Origin: Synergistaceae bacterium
GTDB taxonomy: Bacteria; Synergistota; Synergistia; Synergistales; Aminobacteriaceae
Reading direction: 5' to 3'
Length of the DNA: 6,527 nucleotides
NCBI GenBank assembly: GCA_031270755.1
Contig: JAISWV010000271.1
Location: forward strand, 1-6,527
The translations under genes were made by a program, and so were the position numbers. Of the stretch, positions 1-6,527 are shown piece by piece. The notes under the pieces are model-generated. The model worked only from the letters and a program-made list of their open reading frames with translations. It made no database searches and had not been told where the DNA came from. Numbering within the stretch: position 1 is the stretch's first letter; the number at the start of each line of letters is the position of its first letter.

Positions 1-693
1 AAAGGCCTCTTCACTTTCGGTGTCTGTGCTGTTCCGGGCGTACTCCAGAAGAAAAAGCAGCCTTGGAGCGCAGGGGAACTTGGGCGCAAGCCCGAACCCG
101 CCCCCGGCCCCGTCGAACATGTTTTTCAGCTCCTTCGCAGCCGTTTTCGCCTGAAGAAGGCCGATCTGTCCGCCGGGGACAAAGGTCGTCTTGGCAATCA
201 AGGTTTCCACAAGGCTTTTTGCCCCCCGCAAAACGTCCTCCCTCTGCATCAGCCACAGCCACTTCACCCGGGGAGTCACGTCGGCCAAGCCGGGCATCCT
301 CCCGATGGTTCGTTTCGGCAAAAAAGTCGCCGCGAAAAAAGGCTCCCCTTCCGGCGTCAAAAAAAGATTGAGCGGCCATCCGCCGTTGCCGTTCTGAATT
401 TGGCATATCTCCATAAAGAGCGCGTCCAGGTCGGGACGCTCTTCCCGGTCCACTTTGATCGAAACGCAGGTGTCGTTCAGAAGCTCTGCGACCTCCAGGT
501 CATCGAAACACTCCTTTTCCATGACATGACACCAGTGGCAGGCCGCGAACCCTATCGAAAGAAAGATCGGCTTGTCCTCTTCCCGGGCGCGCTGGAACGC
601 CTCTTCCCCCCACGGATACCAATCCACGGGGTTGCCGGCATGTTGCAAAAGGTAAGGGCTTTTTTCGCCCGCCAGTCTGTTTTTGTTCGGCAC
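1..693 (-). CDS. DUF255 / thioredoxin-domain protein (YyaL / SSP411-like), N-terminal part, cut by the left edge
   Basis: The frame is open without a stop from 693 to base 1, giving 231 residues of a protein whose family is usually about 600-700 residues, so the C-terminal glycosidase-like (six-hairpin) part lies outside the window. Family hallmarks are in order: N-terminal [18 protein letters not shown] (residues 11-28), the thioredoxin-like CHWC at 52-55 followed by [12 protein letters not shown] (81-88), [17 protein letters not shown] (104-120) and [11 protein letters not shown] (197-207). The start is GTG at 693, matching the family's usual beginning just before the [12 protein letters not shown] motif. 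An in-frame TTG at 699 is an alternative, and a G-run at 710-705 may serve as a weak ribosome binding site. The gene begins 7 bases after the HAD gene's stop, so the two are probably co-transcribed and translationally coupled. The family has a thioredoxin fold with a CxxC-type site, but its bacterial substrate is not established. Family assignment is secure; function is not. Confidence 0.93.
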   Translation of the reverse strand, partial: MPNKNRLAGEKSPYLLQHAGNPVDWYPWGEEAFQRAREEDKPIFLSIGFAACHWCHVMEKECFDDLEVAELLNDTCVSIKVDREERPDLDALFMEICQIQNGNGGWPLNLFLTPEGEPFFAATFLPKRTIGRMPGLADVTPRVKWLWLMQREDVLRGAKSLVETLIAKTTFVPGGQIGLLQAKTAAKELKNMFDGAGGGFGLAPKFPCAPRLLFLLEYARNSTDTESEEAF

Positions 694-700
694 CGTCAAA

Positions 701-1420
701 TCAACCCCCCGCTTTCGTCTCGGCAAGCGCGCTTTCGTGTGAGCGATTCCGATCCGTAGGATCTCGGTCCGTAGGATCTCGATCCTCGGCGATGATGGGC
801 AGCAGGTCGTCCATGGAGTCGACGACGCGCCACGCCCCCAGTTCTTCGAGCTGCGCGTGGGTGAAATTGCCCCTGGTTATGCCCACAGTGCGCACACCTG
901 CCGCATATCCCGTCTGGATGTCGATGTCGGAGTCCCCCACGTAGATGGTCTCCGACCTGGAGACGCCGAAGCGCTCCATCAAGTAGTCCAGCATGCCGGG
1001 ATCCGGTTTGTGGGGCAGGCCGTCGATAGGGCCGACGATCATGTCGAAATACCGAGACGTTTTGCTCTTGTCCATAGCCGCCCTGGGATTGCGCCGATTC
1101 GAAGCGACGGCCAGGAAAATTCCCATCTCCCGCAACTTCGTCAGGACCCGCGGGACCTCGGGAAACGGGCGTATCTGCTCGTACTCGAGGGGTTCGACTT
1201 TTTCTCGGTACAGATCGAGCCAGCTTTGACGGCACTCTCCCCAAATTCCTTCGATAAAATCTCGCATGGGCACTGCGGCGAACTTCATGACGGTCTCGTG
1301 TGTGACGGGCGGGTTGCCAACTTCTTCCGCCACCCTGTTGATTGCGTTCAGAATCGCATAACTGGAGTCCACAATGGTCATATCGTGGTCGAATATCGAC
1401 AAATTTATCAAAATCAGCAC
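701..1420 (-). CDS. HAD-superfamily hydrolase, phosphoglycolate phosphatase-like
   Basis: This 239-residue protein carries all four haloacid dehalogenase motifs. Motif I is FDHDMT, with nucleophile D11 and acid/base D13; the usual DxDGT glycine is replaced by Met. Motif II is AVASN (S107), motif III is HKPDP (K138) and motif IV is VGDSDIDIQ (D163, D167). The helical stretch at roughly residues 20-85 fits a C1 cap, as in phosphoglycolate phosphatase and pyrophosphatase PpaX. The likely reaction is hydrolysis of a small cytosolic phosphate ester; the substrate cannot be read from the sequence. The start is GTG at 1420, ten bases after a GGAGG. An ATG at 1425 is in another frame and stops after three codons. 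The last 25 or so residues are a hydrophilic tail containing two copies of DPTDR encoded by a 15-bp tandem repeat, beyond the normal domain end. It lies downstream of gyrB in the same orientation and is followed within 7 bases by the DUF255 gene. Confidence 0.9.
   Translation of the reverse strand: MLILINLSIFDHDMTIVDSSYAILNAINRVAEEVGNPPVTHETVMKFAAVPMRDFIEGIWGECRQSWLDLYREKVEPLEYEQIRPFPEVPRVLTKLREMGIFLAVASNRRNPRAAMDKSKTSRYFDMIVGPIDGLPHKPDPGMLDYLMERFGVSRSETIYVGDSDIDIQTGYAAGVRTVGITRGNFTHAQLEELGAWRVVDSMDDLLPIIAEDRDPTDRDPTDRNRSHESALAETKAGG
753..782. repeat. 15-bp tandem repeat, two copies, in the HAD gene 3' end
   Basis: TCCGTAGGATCTCGG at 753-767 is followed directly by TCCGTAGGATCTCGA at 768-782, one mismatch in 15. 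The unit is five codons, so it adds DPTDR twice to the HAD tail without shifting the frame. Each unit also contains the small inverted repeat formed by GATCC or GGTCC and GGATC around GTA. It looks like a recent local duplication in a tolerant C-terminal tail. Confidence 0.85.
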
Positions 1421-1430
1421 CTCATAATAA

Positions 1431-1455
1431 CCTCCAAAAGGAGGTGAAGCTCCTT
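1431..1455 (-). promoter_or_regulatory. Ribosome binding site of the HAD gene within two mutually exclusive hairpins
   Basis: On the minus strand the leader reads AAGGAG (1455-1450), CCTCC (1444-1440), TTTT, then the Shine-Dalgarno GGAGG (1435-1431), ten bases before the GTG start. CCTCC and GGAGG form a perfect 5-bp stem with a TTTT loop that would hide the Shine-Dalgarno. The upstream AAGGAG can instead pair with CTCCTT (1443-1438), which would free it. The pairing is directly visible; any role in regulation is inferred. No riboswitch aptamer is recognised upstream, and the 180-base spacer is short for one. Confidence 0.5.
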
Positions 1456-1526
1456 GTGGGAGAATTGTAACCCTTCAAACCCTGTGCACCATGCTCAGTC
1501 AAGGCAAGCACTCGGTCATAGGGGGT

Positions 1527-1578
1527 CTCGGGGGGCCAGTGAGCCCGCTTTTGGGCGAACGGGCTCCGTCCCCCTGAG
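1527..1578 (-). terminator. Strong hairpin 3' of gyrB, possible terminator or processing structure
   Basis: The inner stem is perfect: GAGCCCG (1541-1547) with CGGGCTC (1560-1566) around a 12-base loop. An outer stem joins 1527-1535 to 1570-1578, nine pairs including one G-T on the plus strand, which becomes an A-C mismatch in the gyrB transcript. It begins 22 bases after the gyrB stop. There is no T-run after it on either strand, so it is not a classic Rho-independent terminator. It may mark the 3' end of gyrB mRNA or attenuate read-through into the HAD gene. Confidence 0.4.
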
Positions 1579-1600
1579 CTTGAACGTTTATTGCCGTCTG

Positions 1601-3505
<1,905 letters not shown>

Positions 3506-3512
3506 ACTCGTT

Positions 3513-3518
3513 CCTCCT
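3513..3518 (-). promoter_or_regulatory. gyrB ribosome binding site
   Basis: AGGAGG on the minus strand lies 7 bases before the ATG at 3505. This near-ideal site fixes the gyrB start and argues against the longer overlapping frame that opens at ATG 3540. Confidence 0.85.
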
Positions 3519-3541
3519 GAATTTTTGGTATCATTCTCATG

Positions 3542-3568
3542 TTCTACAACTTCTACAACTTCTACAAC
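3542..3568. repeat. Three perfect tandem copies of TTCTACAAC in the gyrB leader
   Basis: The 9-mer TTCTACAAC occupies 3542-3550, 3551-3559 and 3560-3568 without a mismatch; on the gyrB strand it reads GTTGTAGAA. With the predicted -10 ending at 3575, transcription would begin at or just before the first copy, so the repeats form the first part of the gyrB 5' leader. With the preceding G (3541), the leftmost copy is nearly palindromic (GTT-CTAC-AAC). It could be a set of protein sites or a slippage-prone tract; the sequence does not decide. Confidence 0.9.
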
Positions 3569-3584
3569 CTGTTAATTATAACAG
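3569..3584. promoter_or_regulatory. 16-bp palindrome CTGT-N8-ACAG over the gyrB -10, probable operator
   Basis: CTGTTAATTATAACAG has perfect 6-bp arms (CTGTTA/TAACAG) around ATTA. The spacing and end bases match the CTGT-N8-ACAG form of the LexA (SOS) box known from gamma- and betaproteobacteria, with an A+T-only centre. It contains the gyrB -10 hexamer, so a bound protein would block that promoter. LexA is only one candidate: SOS boxes differ between phyla and gyrB is not a standard SOS gene. Confidence 0.45.
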
Positions 3585-3601
3585 CCGGCGTACAATGTAA
3601 A
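3575..3601 (-). promoter_or_regulatory. gyrB promoter with extended -10
   Basis: On the minus strand TGTTATAAT (3583-3575) is a perfect extended -10 (TGn plus TATAAT). A TTTACA (3601-3596) matches five of six -35 bases but sits 15 bp away, shorter than the usual 17; an extended -10 commonly tolerates a poor -35. The start point would fall near 3574-3568, giving a leader of about 63-69 bases. Confidence 0.65.
3591..3596 (+). promoter_or_regulatory. Possible -10 for the yitT-comF operon
   Basis: TACAAT matches five of six -10 bases. No good -35 lies 16-18 bp upstream, so support is thin. It is part of a 9-bp palindrome, TACAATGTA (3591-3599). Transcription from here would begin near 3603, leaving only a dozen bases before the ATG at 3615 but a more ordinary leader before the TTG at 3636. 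Confidence 0.35.
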
Positions 3602-3602
3602 T

Positions 3603-3622
3603 TAATGAAAGATAATGAAAGA
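3603..3622. repeat. 10-bp direct duplication TAATGAAAGA at the yitT start
   Basis: TAATGAAAGA is present at 3603-3612 and again at 3613-3622. Each copy carries an ATG (3605 and 3615). Because 10 is not a multiple of three, the two ATGs open different frames; only the second leads into the membrane protein. Confidence 0.85.
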
Positions 3623-4556
3623 AAGGTGTTCCGTTTTGAATTTCAGATCGAATTTCAGATTGAATTTCAATGTAAAACTCGCTGTAAAGAAAAATTCGAG
3701 GGCGTTGTTCCGAGGACTTCGCGACGAATGGAAAACTCTGTTGATTATCGTTTTCGGCAACGTCGTCACCGCCTTTGCCGTGGTCAATTTCATTCTGCCC
3801 TGCCGCTTTCCCGACATGGGGGTTTCGGGCTTGGCGGTCTTGTCGAACTACGCTTTCGGCATTTCGCCGAGCTGGGTCGTCGCCATCGGCAACTTGCTTC
3901 TTCTCGTGTGGGGAAGAAAGAACCTGCAGCCCCGTTTTCTGGGGTTGACGGTCTGTTCTATCGTCGTTTTTTCCGTTTTCGTGCCTATCTTTCTCGCGGT
4001 CCCCCTGTCGTTGAACGAAGATCGGGTCATGGCCGCCGTCGTCTCGGGGGTATTGAAGGGGGTCGCGGGGGGAATGATTTTCAACGCGGGGGGCTCGGGA
4101 GGGGGGACGGACATCGTGGCCATGGTCCTGCGCCGCCGCTACGGCATCGAGGTGGGCCAGTTCTCCATCATCGTGAATCTCTTCATTCTTGCGCTGTCTT
4201 TGGGGGTTGTCGGGCTGAATTCCGTGGTTTACGGCATGGTGGGGCTCTATGTTTTCGGCATCACACTGGACAACGTCATGCGCAATTTCGACCGGCGCAA
4301 GCAGGCTTTCATCATCACCAACATCCCCGACGAGGTGAGCCTCTTCATCACGTCCAGGGGCAAAGGCGTCACGCGCATCGAAGGCAAAGGAGTCTACACG
4401 GGGCAGTCGCGCCCCGTCCTGATCTCTCTCCTGGAAACGCGGCACGTGGTGCAGCTCAAGGCCTTTCTTCAAGAAAAGGACCCGAAAGCCTTCGTCTCCA
4501 TCTGCGACGCAACGGAGGTTTTGGGCAAGGGTTTCAAAAACTGGAAATCTCTATAA
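3615..4556 (+). CDS. YitT-family membrane protein with C-terminal DUF2179 domain
   Basis: This 313-residue inner-membrane protein has the two-part layout of the YitT family. Residues 41-225 hold about five or six hydrophobic segments, including TLLIIVFGNVVTAFAVVNFI (41-60), WVVAIGNLLLLVWG (87-100), FLGLTVCSIVVFSVFVPIFL (108-127) and FSIIVNLFILALSLGVV (183-199). A glycine-rich NAGGSGGGTDIVA (157-169) between them is typical. Residues 230-308 are a cytosolic DUF2179 domain: FIITNIPDEV, RGVT-like GKGVTRIEGKGVYTG (249-263), DPKAFVSI (289-296) and a GKGF ending. The family's transported substrate or role is unknown. The start is uncertain. ATG 3615 has no well-placed ribosome binding site, whereas TTG 3636 (eight codons in) follows GAAAGG by 9 bases. 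The first 20 residues contain the NFRx repeat and look added. It heads a two-gene operon with the ComF-type gene and diverges from gyrB. Confidence 0.92.
   Translation: MKERCSVLNFRSNFRLNFNVKLAVKKNSRALFRGLRDEWKTLLIIVFGNVVTAFAVVNFILPCRFPDMGVSGLAVLSNYAFGISPSWVVAIGNLLLLVWGRKNLQPRFLGLTVCSIVVFSVFVPIFLAVPLSLNEDRVMAAVVSGVLKGVAGGMIFNAGGSGGGTDIVAMVLRRRYGIEVGQFSIIVNLFILALSLGVVGLNSVVYGMVGLYVFGITLDNVMRNFDRRKQAFIITNIPDEVSLFITSRGKGVTRIEGKGVYTGQSRPVLISLLETRHVVQLKAFLQEKDPKAFVSICDATEVLGKGFKNWKSL
3638..3673. repeat. 12-bp repeat, three units, at the start of the yitT coding region
   Basis: GAATTTCAGATC (3638-3649), GAATTTCAGATT (3650-3661) and GAATTTCAATGT (3662-3673) follow one another; the first two differ by one base and the third is degenerate. 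In the membrane-protein frame they encode NFRS-NFRL-NFNV, a basic-hydrophobic N-terminal extension ahead of the first membrane helix. Confidence 0.85.
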
Positions 4557-4562
4557 CAAATT

Positions 4563-5234
4563 ATGCTGTCGATGGACACGTTGCTTGAACTGACCAAACT
4601 CGGGGCGCATATGTTGTGGCCCGTTTCCTGTCCCGTGTGCGGGGCGGTGGGTGAACTCCTCTGCGAGCCTTGCCTGCGTTCTCTGCTCAGGCCGCCGCTT
4701 CCGAGATGCCTTCTGTGCGGCGAGGTCATTCCCTGTAAAATCCACAAGAGCGATACGGCCAGAATCCATACGGGAGCCGTTTACGCGGGGGATATGCGGG
4801 AGCTGGTTTTGACGCTCAAGAAAGGGAAATACAAGGCACTGGGGCCTCTCATGGGAAAGGCCCTCGCGTCCGTTTTTCCGCGTCCCGCCCTGGACCTCCT
4901 CGTCCCCGTTCCCCTGCACCTGAAGAGTGCCCGCCGATACAATCAGGCCGAGCTTATCGCCAAAGGCTTGGGCGAGGTGTGGGATATCGAAGTTCGGAGC
5001 GCCGCGTGCTGGACGGTGGATGTGCCGACGCGGGCGGGCATGGGCGCGGCAGAGCGCCTTTCCCTCTCCAGCGAGGTCTTCGAATTCGAGGATGTCTCCG
5101 GTCTGCGCATCGGTCTCGTGGACGACGTCTGCACGACGGGCTCGACTCTCTCCCGCCTGGCCAAAGCCGCTCAGAAGAGGGGCGCCGAGGTCGCCGGCGC
5201 TTTCGTGCTTGCCGGCAATTCCTTCGTCCGCTGA
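4563..5234 (+). CDS. ComF-family protein (zinc-ribbon plus phosphoribosyltransferase-like domain)
   Basis: The 223 residues fit the ComF/GntX family. An N-terminal metal-binding region has pairs C23/C26, C34/C37, C49/C52 and C58/H61; the last pair is CxxH. A type I PRTase fold follows, with VPVPLHLKSARRYNQAELIAKGL (about 113-135) and the PRPP-loop VDDVCTTGST (186-195). In naturally competent bacteria ComF takes part in handling incoming single-stranded DNA; many family members occur in organisms of unknown competence, so a role in DNA uptake here is only a possibility. ATG 4563 is 6 bases after the yitT stop and in the same frame, with no clear ribosome binding site, so translation probably depends on coupling to yitT; ATG 4572 is an alternative. 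The usual Gln before the ER motif in the TRAGMGAAERLSL region is missing. The gene ends facing the ABC transporter gene. Confidence 0.93.
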   Translation: MLSMDTLLELTKLGAHMLWPVSCPVCGAVGELLCEPCLRSLLRPPLPRCLLCGEVIPCKIHKSDTARIHTGAVYAGDMRELVLTLKKGKYKALGPLMGKALASVFPRPALDLLVPVPLHLKSARRYNQAELIAKGLGEVWDIEVRSAACWTVDVPTRAGMGAAERLSLSSEVFEFEDVSGLRIGLVDDVCTTGSTLSRLAKAAQKRGAEVAGAFVLAGNSFVR

Positions 5235-5349
5235 AATCTATGAGATAAAATAGCTGAAATCGCTGAAATCAGTGTAAGAAACGGGAGTATTTACACGGAG
5301 ACGGAGCCTGCAAAGTCGGCAAAAAAGAGGGGAAATTACACGTTACACG
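5230..5349. repeat. comF/ABC spacer with two families of short repeats
   Basis: The 130-base convergent spacer (5235-5364) has no gene. GCTGAAATC occurs at 5230-5238 (over the comF stop), 5253-5261 and 5262-5270, the last two in tandem. TTACACG occurs at 5291-5297, 5336-5342 and 5343-5349, again the last two in tandem. GTGTAA at 5272-5277 is the reverse complement of TTACAC at 5291-5296, giving a 6-bp stem with a 13-base loop but no T-run. No convincing terminator for comF is seen. Confidence 0.7.
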
Positions 5350-5358
5350 TTGCTGCCT

Positions 5359-5376
5359 AAAAGATTAGCATAATCT
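5359..5376 (-). terminator. Weak hairpin over the ABC ATPase stop codon
   Basis: On the minus strand AGATTA (5376-5371), loop TGC, TAATCT (5367-5362) is followed by three more T (5361-5359). The stem is six pairs with a single G-C, and includes the TAA stop. This resembles a terminator but would be thermodynamically weak. Confidence 0.25.
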
Positions 5377-6456
5377 ATCGTGGACTTTTGGCATCAGATC
5401 CAGCCACACGCGCTCTCCACGAGAAAATTTGGCTCCGGCCGGGAGATAGGCTCTCCAGGTGCCGTTTCGCCCCGCGAGGGAGTAGTGCGTCTCCCTGCCC
5501 AAGTACTGGACGGATTCCACCGTCGCCGGGATTCCTCTCGGGCTCTCCGGGTTGGCGGCCGGGACCAGGGAGAGCTGCTCCGGCCGGACGGGGTACATGC
5601 CGTTCTCTCGCCAGAACGGCGCGACCTCGGCTCCATCCCACTTCACGCTGCCTTGGGCCTCTTCCGGGCGAAAACAGTCTCCGCTCCACTCGCCTCGAAC
5701 CAAGTTGGCTTTGGAGACAAAACGAGCGACGAAGATAGACGAAGGCCGCGTGTAGATTTCCTCCGGAGGTCCCGCCTGCTGGACGCTGCCCTCGTTCATG
5801 ACGATGAGCTTGTCCGCCATGGACATGGCTTCGTCTTGATCGTGGGTGACGTATACGACAGTGCTGCCATGATCCCTGTGAACACGGAGGATTTCGTGCC
5901 TCATTTCGACCCGGAGGTCGGCGTCGAGGCTGGAGAGAGGCTCGTCCATCAACAACACCCCAGGATTGCCAGCGATTGCCCGCGCCAAAGCCACCCGCTG
6001 ACGCTGGCCTCCCGAGAGCTCGGCAGGATAGCGTTTATGAAAATCCTGGAGTCCCACGACCTCGAGAATTCTTGCGGCTTCCTTTCCTCTGCCCTTTTTC
6101 CCTCCCGTCTCTTTCTCTCTTCCCGTGTGATGCTTCAGGGCGAAGAGAACGTGTTCGAGGACCGTCATGTGGGGCCAAAGGGCGAAAGACTGGAACACCA
6201 TGCCGATGTTGCGTTTTTCCGGCGGAAGGCTCTTCTGGGGAGAGGACACCAGCTCCCCGTCGAAAAAAATCCGCCCGGAGGAAGGAGATCCCAAACCCGC
6301 CATGAGCCGCAAAAGCGTGGTCTTTCCGCACCCGGAGGGCCCCAATATGGCCGTGAAGGTTCCCGCCCGGCATTCCTCGGAGATGGACTTCAGTGCTTCG
6401 AATTTTCCGAAACGTTTTCCTATCCGCTCCGTCAGGATTTTTGTGCCCGTGCTCAT
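5365..6456 (-). CDS. ABC transporter ATP-binding protein with TOBE-type C-terminus (iron/polyamine/thiamine-type importer family)
   Basis: The 363-residue nucleotide-binding subunit would power a membrane importer from the cytosolic face. It shows Walker A GPSGCGKT (39-46), Q-loop FQSFALWPHMTV (88-99, Q89), signature LSGGQRQRVALARA (147-160), Walker B VLLMDEP with E172, D-loop SSLD and H-loop H205. From about residue 240 onward a TOBE-like regulatory region follows (MYPVRPEQLSLVP, VESVQYLGRETHYSL). This architecture is that of the FbpC/PotA/CysA-type importers. The preceding permease fits a ferric-iron or thiamine-like system, but the substrate is not determined. A Lys/Gly/Arg/Glu-rich low-complexity stretch at residues 111-126 sits between Q-loop and signature. 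The ATG start overlaps the upstream stop as ATGA, with GGAGG 8 bases before it (6469-6465). It is the last gene of its operon in view. Confidence 0.95.
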   Translation of the reverse strand: MSTGTKILTERIGKRFGKFEALKSISEECRAGTFTAILGPSGCGKTTLLRLMAGLGSPSSGRIFFDGELVSSPQKSLPPEKRNIGMVFQSFALWPHMTVLEHVLFALKHHTGREKETGGKKGRGKEAARILEVVGLQDFHKRYPAELSGGQRQRVALARAIAGNPGVLLMDEPLSSLDADLRVEMRHEILRVHRDHGSTVVYVTHDQDEAMSMADKLIVMNEGSVQQAGPPEEIYTRPSSIFVARFVSKANLVRGEWSGDCFRPEEAQGSVKWDGAEVAPFWRENGMYPVRPEQLSLVPAANPESPRGIPATVESVQYLGRETHYSLAGRNGTWRAYLPAGAKFSRGERVWLDLMPKVHDRLC

Positions 6457-6527
6457 CGAGGCTCCCTCCGTCTTGTACGCAATAAATGCAGCGCGATGTT
6501 GGGCAGGGCGAAAAGGCCGAGCGCAAC
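6453..6527 (-). CDS. C-terminal end of a probable ABC transporter permease, cut by the right edge
   Basis: A frame open to the right edge gives 24 residues, VALGLFALPNIALHLL followed by RTRRREPR, then TGA at 6455-6453. A hydrophobic last helix followed by a positively charged tail is what binding-protein-dependent permeases end with, and the ATGA overlap with the ATPase start supports being part of the same transporter. The fragment is too short for a family assignment. Confidence 0.6.
   Translation of the reverse strand, partial: VALGLFALPNIALHLLRTRRREPR

Noticed and set aside
11..406. 131-codon minus-strand frame inside the DUF255 gene
   Set aside because: The DUF255 frame is open throughout the same stretch with all family motifs; this frame is a shadow.
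1464..1502. Separate promoter for the HAD gene, from TTGACT (1502-1497) and TACAAT (1469-1464) on the minus strand
   Set aside because: The two hexamers are 27 bp apart, too far to work together, and no other good -35 is found.
1527..1578. tRNA or other known structured RNA
   Set aside because: The element is a single two-part stem; there is no cloverleaf, T-arm sequence or CCA end.
3542..3568. CRISPR array
   Set aside because: The copies are only 9 bases long and directly adjacent, with no spacers and no cas genes.
3539..4588. Long plus-strand frame overlapping the YitT gene, with FEFQIEFQIEF near its start
   Set aside because: After the repeats it becomes Arg/Gly/His-rich without family features, while the other frame gives a clear YitT protein with DUF2179. 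It is a shadow frame.
6035..6526. 163-codon minus-strand frame overlapping the ABC ATPase start
   Set aside because: It is out of frame with the ATPase, whose Walker and signature motifs are intact, and shows no family features.

Overview
This is a bacterial chromosome segment with dense coding, GTG as well as ATG starts, and base composition that looks moderately G+C-rich by eye (not counted). No plasmid, phage or transposon gene is visible. The short-form GyrB (634 residues), the YitT-family membrane protein and the mix of genes suggest an anaerobic or otherwise non-enterobacterial lineage. Synergistota is one possibility, but that is a weak inference and no lineage can be assigned from the sequence alone.

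Layout. The left block (1-3505) is on the minus strand and reads gyrB, then a HAD-family hydrolase, then the N-terminal third of a DUF255/thioredoxin-domain protein that runs off the left edge. The last two are 7 bases apart and surely co-transcribed. A 180-base spacer with a strong hairpin lies between gyrB and the HAD gene. The middle block (3615-5234) is on the plus strand: a YitT-family membrane protein followed, 6 bases later and in the same reading frame, by a ComF-family phosphoribosyltransferase-like protein. The right block (5365-6527) is on the minus strand: the last codons of a probable ABC permease overlapping (ATGA) an ABC transporter ATPase with a TOBE-type C-terminal region.

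The divergent gyrB/yitT spacer (3506-3614) is the most structured non-coding part. It holds an extended -10 promoter for gyrB, a 16-bp palindrome of the CTGT-N8-ACAG type lying over that -10, three perfect copies of a 9-mer at the start of the gyrB leader, and a 10-bp duplication at the yitT start. A 12-bp triplicate follows just inside yitT. Short tandem duplications recur at other gene edges: the HAD C-terminus and the comF/ABC spacer.

The genes are mostly ordinary: DNA supercoiling (GyrB), a small-molecule phosphatase, a thioredoxin-fold protein, a membrane protein, a competence-related PRTase-like protein and an importer. I see no defence system, biosynthetic cluster or clearly new multi-gene system. 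The points worth checking are regulatory: the operator-like palindrome and repeats at the gyrB promoter, and competing hairpins that would hide the ribosome binding site of the HAD gene.
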